From: Pseudoneurospora amorphoporcata
Taxonomy: Eukaryota > Ascomycota > Sordariomycetes > Sordariales > Sordariaceae
Direction of reading: 5' to 3'
Assembly: GCA_033297205.1 (NCBI GenBank)
Contig: MU859153.1
Coordinates: 62,001 to 126,000 of the forward strand
DNA length: 64,000 nt
Positions within the stretch are counted from its first letter, which is position 1; every line of letters begins with the position of its first letter. Below are positions 34,201-46,768 of this stretch, piece by piece. The translations under genes were made by a program, and so were the position numbers. The notes under the pieces were generated by a model. The model made no database searches. It saw only the letters and a program-made list of their open reading frames with translations, and had not been told where the DNA came from.

Positions 34201-36385
34201 GTTACCATTGTCCAGAGTTTGTGGCGTGGTAAGACGGCGCGCAAGGATTACAAGGCTCTCCGTGCCGAGGCACGGGATCTCAAGCAGATTTCGTACAAGC
34301 TGGAGAACAAGGTGGTGGAACTGACACAGTCGCTGGGTACCATGAAGACGCAGAACAAGGAGTTGAGAATTCAGGTGGAGAACTACGAAGGACAAGTGGC
34401 GACCTGGAGGAATCGTCACAACCAGCTGGAGGCACGCGCCAAGGAGCTGCAAGCCGAGGCCAACCAGGCCGGTATTGCTGCCGCTCGCTTGGAGCAGATG
34501 GAGGCCGAGATGAAGAAGCTTCAAGCAAGCTTCGAGGAATCGGCGGCGAATGTGAAGAGGATGCAGGAGGAGGAACGCGAACTCAGAGAGTCTCTGCGCG
34601 CTACCAGCGCAGAGCTCGACGCTGCTCGTATCGACAGCCAACGGCAGGAGGCTGAGAAGAACTCGCTCCGTCAGCAGTTGGCTGATTTACAGGAGGCTCT
34701 CGAGCAAGCAAGGAGGCAAGTACCGATCAATGGCGATGTCCTGAACGGCAACGGTATTGTTCCTCAGGTCCCTACTGGGTTGATCAACCTGGTATCGTCC
34801 AAGAAGCCTAAGCGGCGTAGTGCGGGTGCCGAGCCTCGTGAGATGGATCGGTACAGCATGGCTTACAACCCACGACCCGTTTCCATGGCTGTCCCTGGTC
34901 TCAACCGCCAAACAACACTCTCCGGCTCAACCTTCATTCCCGGCGTCGATAGCATCGAGCTCGAGCTTGAAGGTCTCCTCGCCGATGAAGATGCTCTTAA
35001 CGAAGAGGTTACCATGGGTCTCATCCGTAACCTCAAGATCCCTTCCCCTTCCAGCAACCCACCACCTTCCGACAAGGAGGTTCTCTTCCCTGCTTACCTC
35101 ATCAACCTAGTAACTTCCGAGATGTGGAACAATGGCTTCGTCAAGGAGTCAGAACGCTTCCTGGCCAACGTCATGCAGTCCATCCAACAGGAGGTGATGC
35201 AGCACGATGGCGAGGAGGCCGTCAACCCCGGTGCCTTCTGGCTTTCTAACGTTCATGAAATGCTCTCGTTTGTCTTCCTCGCGGAGGATTGGTACGAGGC
35301 TCAGAAGACGGACAACTACGAGTATGACCGCCTGCTCGAGATCGTCAAGCATGACTTGGAAAGTTTGGAGTTCAACATCTACCATACGTGGATGAAGGTT
35401 CTCAAGAAGAAGCTCTTCAAGATGATCATCCCCGCCATTATCGAGTCGCAGTCCCTACCTGGCTTCGTCACGAACGAAAACAACAGGTTCCTTGGCAAGC
35501 TTCTGCAGTCTAACACGGCGCCGGCCTACAGCATGGACAACCTGTTGTCCCTCCTCAACAATGTCTACCGTGCCATGAAGGCTTATTACCTTGAGGACTC
35601 GATCATCACGCAGACCGTCACCGAGCTGCTCCGGCTCGTCGGTGTCACCGCGTTCAACGATTTGCTCATGCGCCGTAACTTCCTCTCCTGGAAGCGTGGC
35701 CTGCAGATTAACTACAACATCACTCGTATTGAGGAGTGGTGCAAGAGCCACGACATGCCTGAGGGCACGCTCCAGCTTGAGCATCTCATGCAAGCCACAA
35801 AGCTATTGCAACTTAAGAAGGCAACCCTTAATGATATCGAGATCATTCAAGACATTTGCTGGATGTGAGTAACTTTGCTTGACTTGAGAAGTGATATATC
35901 AATCATACTGACGGTGATTCACAGGCTATCCCCCAACCAGATCCAGAAGCTGCTTAACCAGTACCTGGTTGCCGACTACGAGCAGCCTATTAACGGCGAG
36001 ATCATGAAGGCCGTGGCGTCTCGCGTCAGCGAGAAGAGCGATGTTCTCCTACTGCAGGCTGTCGATATGGACGACAGTGGCCCATACGAGATTGCCGAGC
36101 CCCGAGTGATCACTGCGCTGGAGACTTATACACCATCCTGTGAGTTCGATCAGAGTTTCTGGATAACGTGAATGCAAAACTGACCGAGAAACCACAGGGC
36201 TGCAAACCCCCCGCCTGAAGCGTCTTGCCGAGATTGTATCTCAACAAGCAATTGCGCAGCAAGAGAAGATGGAGTTCGGCTCTCAGGTGGGCGACTACCA
36301 ACACGGCGATTATGACACACAAAGCATGAACGACTTGACAGAGGTGGATGAAAGGGAAGAAGAGATCGTGCAAGCGAGTGCCTAG
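31210..36385 (+). CDS. myo-5: Class V myosin (actin motor for organelle and vesicle transport)
   Basis: Exons 31210-31344, 31466-31598, 31687-31876, 31938-35864, 35925-36139 and 36198-36385 give 1595 residues, the typical myosin V length. Motor domain: N-terminal SH3-like barrel, P-loop GESGAGKT at 168-175, switch I NDNSSRFGKY, switch II DIYGFE, actin-binding loop and the LRACGVLETVRISCAGYPTRW relay/SH region ending near 770. Six IQ motifs follow at about 785-930 (IQxxWRG/RxxR pattern), the light-chain/calmodulin sites. A coiled coil runs about 930-1090, giving a dimer. The C-terminal DIL/cargo-binding domain is about 1240-1530 and contains the family's VEEWC-like IEEWCKSH. The protein carries cargo along actin to growing hyphal tips and septa. 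All five introns have GT-AG borders, and the exon phases agree. The last exon ends in an acidic 60-residue tail. Confidence 0.98.
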
Positions 36386-37953
36386 GTTGCACCACCAGCG
36401 CGACCACCACCCACTCCACCTCTACCACTACCAACACCTCGCTCTCGTCCGTCATTGTCGTTATCATTGATTCCGAGTCCGACTTCTACCATACTGAACC
36501 CCTGGAGGACAAACAGGAACTCCATCATCAGTGATTCTGTACTGCCACCGAGGACCACTGCTACCGGTATAAGGAAGATGAGGGTCAGGAGTGGGACTGG
36601 TTGAGTATTAATCCGTCTACTAAAAACAAATCAATTTTTTTTTCTTGTTCATATGTGTTTTGTTATTGTCGCCGTTGCGATAGTAGGGTGTTTGTTTTGT
36701 GTGTTTGTTAAAAGAAGAGTCGGGTGCATGCATTGTGCATTTGGAACCTGGTTAGAGAAGAAGAGGAAGAATGACAAAGAGGGAGGGAGGGAGGCAAAGA
36801 GGCAGGCAGTGTAGGGCAGGTCAGTTTATGGAAAGGCTGGGTGGGTGAGTTCGAGCCGTAAATCAATAACATCTTGCCCCGGATATAGTAGATGAAGATG
36901 GATGGAAGGAAGGCTCACGGCGTGGCATGCAAATCAGACAGATTCGGGTGATTTGCTTTGGGTTTCCTGTTGGAGAAGAGAGAGATGTTATGGAGAATTC
37001 ACATTCAAATTTTACGGTTTCCTTTTTTTCACTTCTCGTTTTTTTACTTGTTTTTTTTTTTTTTTTTTTTTTTCAGCTTCTCAATCATCGGCCGATGTTT
37101 TACTTTTGTTGAAATCATACCATTACAAACTATTCTCCTCGAGTTATATATTCATTGTGTAAGTTCTGGGAGAGCGGTAGGCATTTACATACTACATTCT
37201 TCGTGATTTAAGGTTGCGAGTTGAGGCGAAAGAGATCAAGGGAGGAAGCTTGGGGAGAAAGAGCAGAGAGTACATGTACCAGCGCATGTGTAGCAAAGAG
37301 ACTTTTGGAACCTGTAATTGCCTAGGTACGCATCGTGTAAGTAGGTTGATGCAAAAACGCCAGTTCCTACGGGATATAAAAGCCACTCTATCTCCACGGG
37401 TAGTTGCTACATTTTTGAGCGCCGATAATCGAGGTTATCTGCTTGTTCTTTTTCCTCTTGACATTCGTCGTCTCTTTGCCTTCGGCGAGCCTGATCGGAA
37501 GTTACAGGTACAGGATGCGTTGTGCTTTGAGCGTATGTAGCGATACAGTATGCAATAAAGCGGGCCGACAGACAGTAACTAAGCACAGTGTTGCAGCCTG
37601 TCAATCCGCACGTGGCCGAGACTGCATTAAGAAAATCTTTCAATTGCATGCCGCGAGTCTGGCCCCTCCTCACTTCAAGAAAACGAAACACTGCAACGAT
37701 GAAGTTCTCGATAGCGGACCCCACTAATTAAGTTATTACACCAAAAGATAGTGTTGAAAAAGATCCATTCAGCAATATCAATCCTCGTTTTCGAGTCCCA
37801 CATACACATCCATCCTACACTGCTCTCACTTCCCACACACAGCACAACGCAGGTACGTATACTCAATCTGCTGAAAAAGGAAAAAAAAAAAAAAAAAGAG
37901 AAACTAACACAAACCACCAGATAAACTAAAGCAGACAAAAAAAAAAACAAGCA
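36386..37953. other. Intergenic region with poly-T
   Basis: 3' region of myo-5 and upstream region of fap7. Includes a 23-T run at 37051-37073 and a long A run near 37880. GGGAGGGAGG repeats near 36780. No credible gene. Confidence 0.6.
37051..37073. repeat. Poly-T run of 23
   Basis: Twenty-three consecutive T, flanked by several shorter T runs, downstream of myo-5. Confidence 0.95.
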
Positions 37954-38601
37954 ATGTCTCGCACCCTCCCCAACATTATCATCACCGGCACCCCCGGCGT
38001 CGGCAAGACCTCCCACTGCGAACTGCTGGCCGAGCGCACGGGGCTCAAGCACCTATCCGTCAACGACGTGGTCAAGAGCAAGGAGTGCCACGAGGGCTGG
38101 GATGAGGAGTACCAGAGTTGGATTGTTGACGAGGACAAGCTCCTGGACGCCATCGAGGACGAGGTCAAGCAGGGCGGGTGCATAATAGACTGGCACGCTT
38201 GCGACCTCTTTCCCAAGAGCTGGATCGACTTGGTGGTGGTTTTGAGGGTGGAGAGCTCGGTTTTGTATGATCGGTTGAGCGAGAGGTATGTTTTTCTGTT
38301 CTTGTTTTCCTCTTCCCCTCCACCATTTATTTCCTTTTTTTTTTTTTATATAAACGTTCATATGGAGGAGGCATGGAGAATAAGCTAACACATGCAAAAA
38401 CACAGAAAATACCCCGAGCTCAAGCTCCAGGAAAACCTCGACTCGGAAATCATGGAGGTTCTCCTGCAGGAGGCGCGCGACTCGTACGACGAGGAGATTG
38501 TCGTCGAGCTGCAGAGCAACAATGCCGAGCAGATGGATGAGAACGTGGATCGCATTGAGGCTTGGTTTAAGCAGTGGAAGGAGAACAACACCTCTGCCTA
38601 A
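37954..38601 (+). CDS. fap7: Adenylate kinase isoenzyme 6 homologue (Fap7/hCINAP), small-subunit ribosome biogenesis ATPase
   Basis: Exons 37954-38285 and 38406-38601 give 175 residues, matching Fap7. The P-loop TGTPGVGKTS is at 11-20, followed by HLSVNDVVK and the GCIIDWHACDLFPKSWIDLVVVLR block that carries the Walker B-like and NMP-binding elements (DWHxxDLFP is typical of AK6). The lid-like helices YPELKLQENLDSEIM and ARDSYDEEIV lie in the C-terminal third. Fap7 is an ATPase that acts with Rps14 in the last cytoplasmic steps of 18S rRNA maturation, besides weak adenylate kinase activity. The intron is GTATGT...CACAG with a GCTAAC branch, phase 2. The start is the first ATG of an A-rich leader. 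Confidence 0.95.
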
Positions 38602-39127
38602 GACGTGAGGTTTGAGCTTAGGGGTGGAAATGGCAAAAGGAAAAATGGGAAGGGGCAAATAAGAGATGGAAAAGAGGTCTTGATACCCGGGATTGATGTG
38701 GTCTTCACAGAGACGTAAGAGGGAAATAGGGATAGAAGCGACGTGATCTCCGAAATACTTGACGAAATATCAGTGCCAAATACATCCACAAACGCGCAGA
38801 CACTCTTCAGAAACCGTCTTTTAACTTTTCCTGTGATTACCTATCGGGTTCTACATCGTTTCCATTGCTAGTCGTCACCAGTGGGCTCACCCACACCACT
38901 AACCAAAATGCAACAAACGAGGCTTTCATTCACTTAACCCCACCCCGAACCTTTGTATTCTTCTAAAACCGTATTTTACAACCTTACTGTGAACCGCGAT
39001 AGACCACCATCACCGGCCTGACTCCTCTCCATCGAGGTACTGATCCACACTCTACCTCTTTCTCACCCTTCTACTTTCACGAACTCACTTCTAGGTCACA
39101 GCCAGTTTTTTACAACCACCGCCCAAA
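38602..39127. other. Intergenic region between fap7 and the ITPase gene
   Basis: Short promoter/3' region. Possible leader intron ending TTCTAG at about 39095 before the ATG at 39128. No gene. Confidence 0.6.
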
Positions 39128-40093
39128 ATGTCTGCCCCTACCCAAGCCCGCCACATTGTCAACTTCATCACCGGCAACGCCAACAAGCTCGGCGAAGTCA
39201 AGGCAATCCTCGAGCCCGCCATCCAGGTCGAGAACCAGGCACTTGATCTGCTCGAGATCCAGGGCACTTTGCAGGAGGTCACGCTGGATAAGTGCCGGCG
39301 GGCTGCTGATTTGGTAGGTTTTTTCTTTTTTGGTTACATATCTGCACCACCTTTTCTAGCAATGAAAAGGTTACGGGTTTTTGTTATCAAATTTGGGATA
39401 GAGTGTGCCAAATTCGCAGGCACTGTTGGCTGATTACAGATGGTGTTATAATCACATATAGGTCCAAGGCCCCGTTCTCGTCGAAGATACCTGCCTCTGC
39501 TTCAACGCCTTGAAGGGTCTTCCCGGTCCTTATATGTAAGTTTCTCTCCCACACATGGTAACCAAAACACTTCATCTCACACGCACGCAGCAAATGGTTC
39601 ATGAAGGATCTGGGCCATGAAGGCCTCAACAACCTCCTGGCCGCCTACGAGGACAAGTCCGCCCAGGCCGTCTGCACTTTCGGTTACTCTGCCGGACCAG
39701 GCCACGAGCCCATTCTCTTCCAGGGCATCACCGACGGCAAGATCGTTCCTGCGAGGGGTCCTCCTCACTTTGGTATGTTATATTCATGTTCATGTTCCAT
39801 CTGTCGGCACCTCCCCACTTGTCCTGTGAAAATGGAAAGAAAGAAAGCAACATGTTCACTGACTTGACGAAATTCACAGGCTGGGACGCCATCTTCGAGT
39901 ACGAAGGCCAGACGTAAGTTAACCATTCCACGTCGAATTCCTTTTGTTTACACTCCGGAGACTTTTGACTGATACGATGCTACACCTTCGTAGATACGCT
40001 GAGATGGACAAGACGGAAAAGAACAAGATTTCCCATCGCGCCAAGGCTCTGGCCAAGTTGCAGGAGTGGTTCTCTAAGGAGATGACCGCTTGA
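39128..40093 (+). CDS. Inosine triphosphate pyrophosphatase (ITPA/Ham1)
   Basis: Exons 39128-39313, 39462-39535, 39591-39772, 39880-39913 and 39994-40093 give 191 residues, the usual length. It hydrolyses ITP, dITP and XTP to the monophosphate and pyrophosphate, keeping deaminated purines out of nucleic acid. Signatures: FITGNANKLGEVKAIL at 13-28 (nucleotide-binding start), [22 protein letters not shown] (catalytic Asp/Glu and Phe clamp), and the downstream GDGKIVPARGP-like TDGKIVPARGP plus W-DAIFEYEGQTYAEM. The C-terminus has KNKISHRAKALAKL, the typical SHR-A-K block. Five exons with short introns; exon 4 is only 34 nt. No targeting signal is seen, so cytosolic. Confidence 0.96.
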
Positions 40094-40377
40094 GTATTTT
40101 CTATAAAGGGGAAAAAATACGGCTGCGCTGCGGTAGCAAAAGTCAAGATGAAAGACAATGGTTGGTATGACAAAAAGACGAAGCTATGGTGGCTGTGATA
40201 ACCAACGACCAAACGAACGAACAAACCAAAAAGCCGCTTGAAATGCAGTACCAGAAAACAAGAAAAATATGCAGTTCGCTATGCCCATGGATTCCCAGCT
40301 AAAGAAGGATAGCATTGCATCATATACGAGGTGTAATTGGAGGTTGATTTGGATTCGTCTCGTCCGTGCCAGGCGTT

Positions 40378-42361
40378 CTACGCCTTTTTGATCTCCGGAC
40401 GTGGTACCAGCCTAGCATACAGTCTCTCGTCAGCTGCCATTTCCCCCGAGAAAAAGACTCGAAAGAAGTGAACATACCTAATGACCTCAAACTGCCTAAA
40501 CCTCCCCAGGTACTTAGTTCCGCGTCGGTAAGGATTAACCGCCATGTTCGCCGCCAGAGGATGCGGATGCACCTCCTTCCCGATATGTCTGGTGACGGTG
40601 GACGCATCATGGAACATGGGATCGAACACGATTAGATTTCTGGCGCCAGACTTGTCGCGCTCCAGCCCGATGATGGTCATCGAATGCCCCGCATGCTGGA
40701 AGTATATTGGCGGCAGGTCGGTCTGCCAGACTTTCTGCATCTCGGTGGTGGCGCCTTCGGGGAGAATGATGCCTGCTTGGAAGTACCGCTCGACCATATC
40801 TAGGAGGGCTTTTTCGGATTGGCCGGGTGATGGGTCTTTGAAGGCTTGGACGTCGAAACTAGATGGGGTGTGAGTAAGTTTCGGAAGGCAGGAAAGAGGA
40901 CGAGATCGTAAGTTGAGGTAAGGAAGGGCTTACGGTATTTGCAACAACCGGAACATGGCCATCGCCTCAGGCGTCCCGATGTACTTTCTGGTACCGCGGA
41001 CGCCGCCCGTTTCGATCCTCCCATTGGGGTTGATACCGTGGTCCCAGGCTGTCTCGATCATTTCTTGGATGTTGAATATCGTGGGGATCTCGTCGCCGAA
41101 ATGTTGGTGGCCTGGGTATTTCGTGTTGATGATGTAGGACGACAACATTTGTATGTTGCGATAACCACAGAAACCCCCTTCACATGTCCATTAGCTGACA
41201 TAACTCCAAATTTTGAGAAAAGAAAGTAAAACTGACCTTCTCTCTTGAGCTTTGACACATGATTTGTGCTGGGATGGCACAGAAAGGCATGTCTTGTCGA
41301 AGAGCATTGCTCGAACAGTTGTGCCAACACCGGAATAATGCCTTGATACCCAGTTAGCAGTCCGCTTCCCAGTGTTCTCCCCCATGCTCCAGGTGTGCAT
41401 TACCTTCACCCTTCACATAAAGACCTTCCTTAAGGTGCTTGACAAGCCAACCCGGCATTTGCTCCTCGTGCGCGTACTTACCGAGCTGCGCTTTCTGTAA
41501 ATACGGTTTTAGTTCAATGCTTCACCACCAACAGCAGTTTCCGGTAAATAAAAGGAAGACGTACACCAAGCCGGGTCCCTCGCACAACTTTCGCCGTTTT
41601 TTCCGAGGCTCGTTCGGCCAGTCGTTCCGACATCCTCTCTCTATGGCGCTTCTTTGGAGGCTTTGAAGACATCGACGAGGGCGCATCAGAGGAGTGACGG
41701 GAGTGATGGTGGATTCCAAGGAAGGCTCGCCATATCGATTTGCTCTTACTGCTGTCCCTACTCCTGTCGCTGTGATGGTCGCCCTTGCGCGCCCCTCGGC
41801 GGTGCCGTTCAGTCTCGCCGCGGTGGGCTTTCGAGGAAGAAGTAGTACTGGGTCTAGGTGAAGGGGTCGAAGAGTGGGTGGTAGGAGTGCGCGGCGTCGT
41901 GTGGGCTGGCCTCTTTGCCGGCGGAGACTGAACGTTTGGGGATGGCGACGGAGTGGAAGGGGTGAGGACGGGACTGCCAGTCTCAGTCTCCGAAGAAGCA
42001 TTGCCGCCTTGCTCAGCGGCATGGAGTTCTAGGTGATAGTCTAGGTCGGCCGCGAGCAGGACTTCCCCGCAGTCTTCTGCCGGACATTGGATATAAAGAG
42101 GTTCTTCTTCCTCTTCTTCTGGAATGTGACCGATATTGGCCGCCGCAGCCTCGTCAGCAACCACAGAGGGAGAGTCTCCCTCGGTATGGTTTGTCTCCAT
42201 GTGCTAGCGTCAAGAGTCGGTCAGTTGACGGGTTTACAGCAAAACAATGCGGTCCGGAAGGAGAAACACACTAGTATGATGGCGTATTCGTCCGTCGTTT
42301 TCGACTCCCAGTTGCAAAAGGGACAGACCATGCCGCCTTTGTTTGTTTCCAGGGTCCCCAT
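40378..42361 (-). CDS. Zinc-finger peptidase of family C78 (ZUFSP/ZUP1-like; Mug105-related)
   Basis: Exons 42361-42272, 42203-41565, 41494-41404, 41341-41237, 41177-40934, 40858-40478 and 40411-40378 give 527 residues. N-terminal C2H2 zinc finger: Cys13, Cys16, His31, His36, split by the first intron. A second CPAEDC-x12-HLELH finger follows at about 66-85. Then a long Ser/Pro/Arg-rich linker (about 95-230). The peptidase domain starts with the QLGKYAHEEQMPGWL block, and has the C78 catalytic residues Cys312 (GFCGYRN), His448 (GHSMTI) and Asp469 (VFDP). Animal ZUP1 with this architecture is a K63-ubiquitin deubiquitinase. Fungal substrates are not known to me. Two acceptors are AAG (41342 and 41178) and both are needed for the frame. 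Seven exons with consistent phases. Confidence 0.92.
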
Positions 42362-45300
42362 CTTCAACTGTCTCAGATTAGAACTGTTAGTGCGATGCAA
42401 GTTTCTTTGTTCTGAGATGCGTCCAGACAAAGTGGCGATCCAATTCGGGCTTCCTCCGAATAACAATGAGACTCTGAGGTTGCAAGGCGGGAAGCGGCAA
42501 GCGGGATGGCTGGTGGTTTGACGAATGATGCTGATATGTAAATAACTAGAAATGATCATGAAGCCGGGAGGATGATCGGTGAACAAGCCGCATCAGACGC
42601 GTCTAACAGTTCGGCTCAGCTGGAAGCTAATCGCGTACTTGTCTTGAGCACTTGTCTTTTCAATAAGACCAGGCGGTTGTGTGCCAAACGCCAGGTCTCC
42701 AGACCCCTTGCCAACTGGTGGTCATCAAGGCAAGTTCAACCGCAAATGACACACGAGATAGCCGTCTCACAGAAGGAGTTTGTCACTTCGTTTGGTCGGA
42801 GGGAAGGCGCGATGGCCCACATGCCCTAACAAGCAACAAAGGCATCAACGACTGGCGAGCAAACCCCTGGAAGAGCCAGCTTGTCGGATTGGGTTGTTTG
42901 CTGGTAGCCATTGCCATTTGTAGCTTGGGGGCTGACTCTTGCGCTGTCCAAGCATGCGATTGAAGGAAATTGTGCGTCAAGAAAAGGAGTTGCAGTAAAA
43001 AGAGGGTTAAGGGTCATCCGAATGCCATCTTGTGGTCATCGGGGATTTCTCCCCGTGTTCAACACCGTTGGGACGAACTGTTGAGGATGTTGTTAGGAGC
43101 AGGAGAGGGAGAAATAACGTTTACCAATGAAAATAATCCCGATGCAGGCATGCAAATCCTGTGGGAACTTTGGCATAAGGGGTTGTTACGCCATAAAGGC
43201 ATATTTGTGTATGCAGTGGTAACTTTATCGCCAAGCTAGTGAGGATCCTTTATGCGTTAGCCGTAGCCGCCATATTTATAGCACACTACAAGTGCGTTAC
43301 CTCTAGGCGCGACCCGGTCAACCGCACTTCCCCGGGGACAATGGGATTCCTGTTCACGCTAAACTCCCACTCGGTGGGACATCAAACCAACCCAAAACCT
43401 TCCATCCCAATTCTTTACCTTAGCCATCGCTGGCTCGAACGAAGAACCGCACGCGAGTGCAACATTACGGCCCAGCCCGTGTTCCAATTTCAAATTCAGC
43501 TGCCGCTTTGCCGTTACGTTGTTCTCCCGCTGTCACGGCGTCCCCCGCCTTGCATCCTCTCAAAAGTCCCAGCTGAATGACAATAATTATTCAGCTTCAT
43601 CTATTCGCTCCCAGCAGCCATCCAAATCCCAGCGATTAAATGATTACTTATCCAATCCAATCGCCGAGCGAACGATCTCTGTCCCACTACACTATGTACT
43701 TGCCGTGCATGTCTCAAGCTCTTCGACAACTCGACCACTGATGTCATAGCTCATCCTCAGTTTCCAAATCCGGCAGTCATGGCGAACTGGCGGGCGTTGA
43801 GCAGTACAACGCACATTCGATCTCACTTTTTCGAGATTTTGAAATATCGCTGCCTGCTTTCAGCCTCCTTTTTCTTGGGCGGGTTCCATTGTTAACTGCT
43901 GCTGCAGTGCTAGAAACCTAACCGCCCAAATGGCTACACTTCCCGAAGACCCGAGCGGACCCGAATCCCGACTGCGATGGGGATGGTGTCGGTGTCACCC
44001 TCACTGCGTTAAGACGGCGCGGGCTGGCGGTCGCGTGGTGAACGGAATGAGGCCGCGCTCATCGCAGGGAAACATTATCGACCTTTCTCAATACCATCGT
44101 CGCCTATCTCGGACATAAGCGGCATCTTACACATGCATATAATGATCTCGGGACTTGAGAACAGTCAGCAACTCCGCCGTCCGGATATGGCCGTCCTCTA
44201 TCGTGTAGGCCTATTCACGTCGGGGCCATGATGCAGGCGATATTCCGTCATGCCGGGATCCAGATCGCTATGTCGGATCCGCCCAGGATTCGCCCCCGTT
44301 GTTTTCTAAAAAGGAGCAGTTGCTGATGGTGTCGTTGTATATGTCGTCGTTGCTGACCCCAGCCAGCTAAGTGGTTCAAAGGGTAGGGCGTCATGCAGAG
44401 ACGAATCCCACGGGTCCTCAGCCTTGTGACAGCCTCGTATTCCCGATCCCGCGGTTCCAGCCTCGGGGGCCGCAGCCGGCTTGGCTTGTCACGCCTGGAT
44501 TTGCCCCCGTACACCGACATATCTGGGTATGTGAGCTTGGGTCTCTCGTCTCTTGAAACGTTACTGCCTAAGTATGTGGCTATTGTGGCGATCTGAGGTA
44601 TATGTTGCTTACTGTCTCGAAGGTTCCAGATCAAAACCCTTTTCTGCGGAGGACTCCAAGCCATGTATGCTTGGATGTCACGTTGGATAGTCCTTGCTCA
44701 TCATAAGCAGGGCAAGTAAGTGATGGACCTTCAGAGCAGTTGAATCCTTGACCTGCGAGTGGAGAAGAAGGGAATCGGCATATGTGGGTAGGTTGAGAAC
44801 TTCACTCTGGTTTCGTTGAAGCACAGAGGCATTTGCGTATGTCATGCTTCAAAGTCTTCGTGGTGATAGTGAAAACGGAGGTTGGTCCACTGTGGGAAAC
44901 TGACTATCGCACTGCGATCAAGCAGTGTAGTAATATATGACTCTAGATAGCCGCCACCCCTTGCAACGTTGACTCAAGACTATGACCACATCCCACATCA
45001 ATGAGAACCGGTTCGCCAGTGTAAGATTCACAACCAAGCCACAATGGGCACCGTAACTTTAAGGTAATGTTCGAGATCCAACAGGTCCAAGAAACATGCT
45101 TGAGTGAAGACTTTATGGGAAATTAGTCTACAGTAACCAGTAACCGGATATCACATCATATTCAACCGCCACCTCAGTAATTACTGCAAATTTCATAGGT
45201 TAAGTAAGGCTTGGATGAGACCCAGTAGGGGGTAACACTAGCAGTGACATTTCAAATAATTCGTGGCGTTCCCAAGACATTTGCACACAAACCGTCCACG

Positions 45301-45945
45301 ACCAACAAACGTACTGTGTATACACTACTGCGTTCGTATACTACAATGACTAGTTGCTGACCGTCAATCCTGATGCACTTTGTAAATAGTACCATGTGAA
45401 AAAGGGATGCGCTAAAACCGAGTATGTCGCTGACTAACTCGTTACTAGTCCCGTTCTCCGGCCTTCGTCCGCACACTCCGCCCTTCACACACGGCTTACA
45501 CGCACATCGTTGTCGCTTACCCCGAACTGCTGCAGCAGGTACGTCGCTTGGGATTTTTTTGCGATCTTGCACCCATTGCCAGAAGAACAACGACAATTCT
45601 TGATGCCTGGAAAAGGGCCGATCTAGTGTACTTGATGATGCAAATTACGAATGGATTCCAAATTCGGCTCGACCAGGTTCTTCTTTTTCTTGAAGTTCTT
45701 GGGGATATGGATATGGCCAAACTGTTTGTTTCAAGAGAAAGGAAAGTTCGCAACTTCCATCCCGACTCCCGAGAATGCTCCAGTTCAGTTTGTGTCTGTT
45801 CAGATCAACAAGCAATTCAGATTTCGGGTCATCCCCACCGAGCCATCTTTCGGGAACACCCTTAGCCTTGCCGCCAAGACCCTTGCCAAGCCAATAGCCA
45901 AGCCGGGAAGAAGCTGTACAGAAGGGTACAGAAGCCGTATCCAAC
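42362..45945. other. 3.6-kb gene-free region
   Basis: Upstream of the C78 peptidase gene (-) and of the broken Zn2Cys6 gene (+). Frames of 60-140 codons on both strands (for example 44664-44248 minus and 45596-45252 minus) have no family match and no splice support. Codon use is unlike the flanking genes. I see nothing else definable: no tRNA, no dispersed 5S gene and no transposon ends. Confidence 0.5.
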
Positions 45946-46768
45946 ATGTCCGAACCTCAACGCCAGGAGCCTGCACAGGCCACAGAGCAGCCCCTGAAAC
46001 GTACGTTTCACGGTATGTAAACAATACCCCCTAGGTAGACTAACCGTCAGTATGACCAATGATAGGATTCTAACCATCAACATCACTTGGAACAGGTTGC
46101 TTGACATGTCGCAAGAGAAAGGTCCGGTGCAAGGGAGGTGATCCATGTCAGAATTTACTCGCATGAACATCACCTGCCACAGCTCCTTTGACACCAACCT
46201 TCGCATCCGGGTATCAACACCGACAGGCGCAAAGGATGTAGAGACCACATCCAGTTCCAGCCGGTCGTCAAGGCCAACGACTTCATATCAACGAGAGTCT
46301 CACTACCAGCACCAGTACCAACACCAACAGCAGCAACATGCCCAGCAGCATCAGCAACAGCCCATGCCGGCATTCATGGCCTTTGACGAACACAGCCAGT
46401 CCTTCGTCCCCGAAGACCCGAACCACTTTCCCGGAGCCGGGTATCCCACCTCGATCACCATCAATGGTTCGTCCACGTCCTATGCAAACTTCGGCATGGC
46501 TGCCAGCTCGAGTACCACCGGAACTCCAGACATGAGCCAGTTTCAGTATCAGCAGCAGTATCCGGATGCCGCTGCCTGGGAATATGACTACCCTTATGAC
46601 CCGAACGACCCTAACAACCTTGGCTATGACTATGATGCCTCGTTGGATGTGAGCAGCATGCAAGCTCCCCTACCCGACGACTTGCAGCATGGCGGCCACC
46701 AAGATGCTAGTGCGTGGTATGGATATCCGGCACAGGGAGGGTCGAATCAGCAGCAGAATTGGCGGTAA
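45946..46768 (+). pseudogene. Zn2Cys6 transcription factor, frameshifted within the zinc cluster
   Basis: Exon 1 45946-46012 encodes MSEP...KRTFHG and joins, across a GTATGT...ACAG intron, exon 2 at 46096. The zinc-cluster frame then reads CLTCRKRKVRCKGGDPCQN, giving the first four zinc ligands, and stops a few codons later. One frame over, the text continues as TRMNITCHSSFDTNLRIRVSTPTG, clearly the rest of the same DNA-binding region, with the sixth ligand Cys in MNITC. The frame change falls at about 46152-46158 and removes the fifth Cys. One missing base explains both effects. The shifted frame is open to 46768 and is rich in Gln, His and Tyr, with an acidic tail, so the whole would be about 255 residues without a large middle homology domain. 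Either a real disabled allele or a sequencing error in this base. Confidence 0.7.

Noticed and set aside
46096..46160. Rescue of the zinc-cluster frameshift by a tiny intron (GTGATC...TCAG)
   Set aside because: It would be only 14 nt, too short to splice, and would also remove the fourth zinc-binding Cys.
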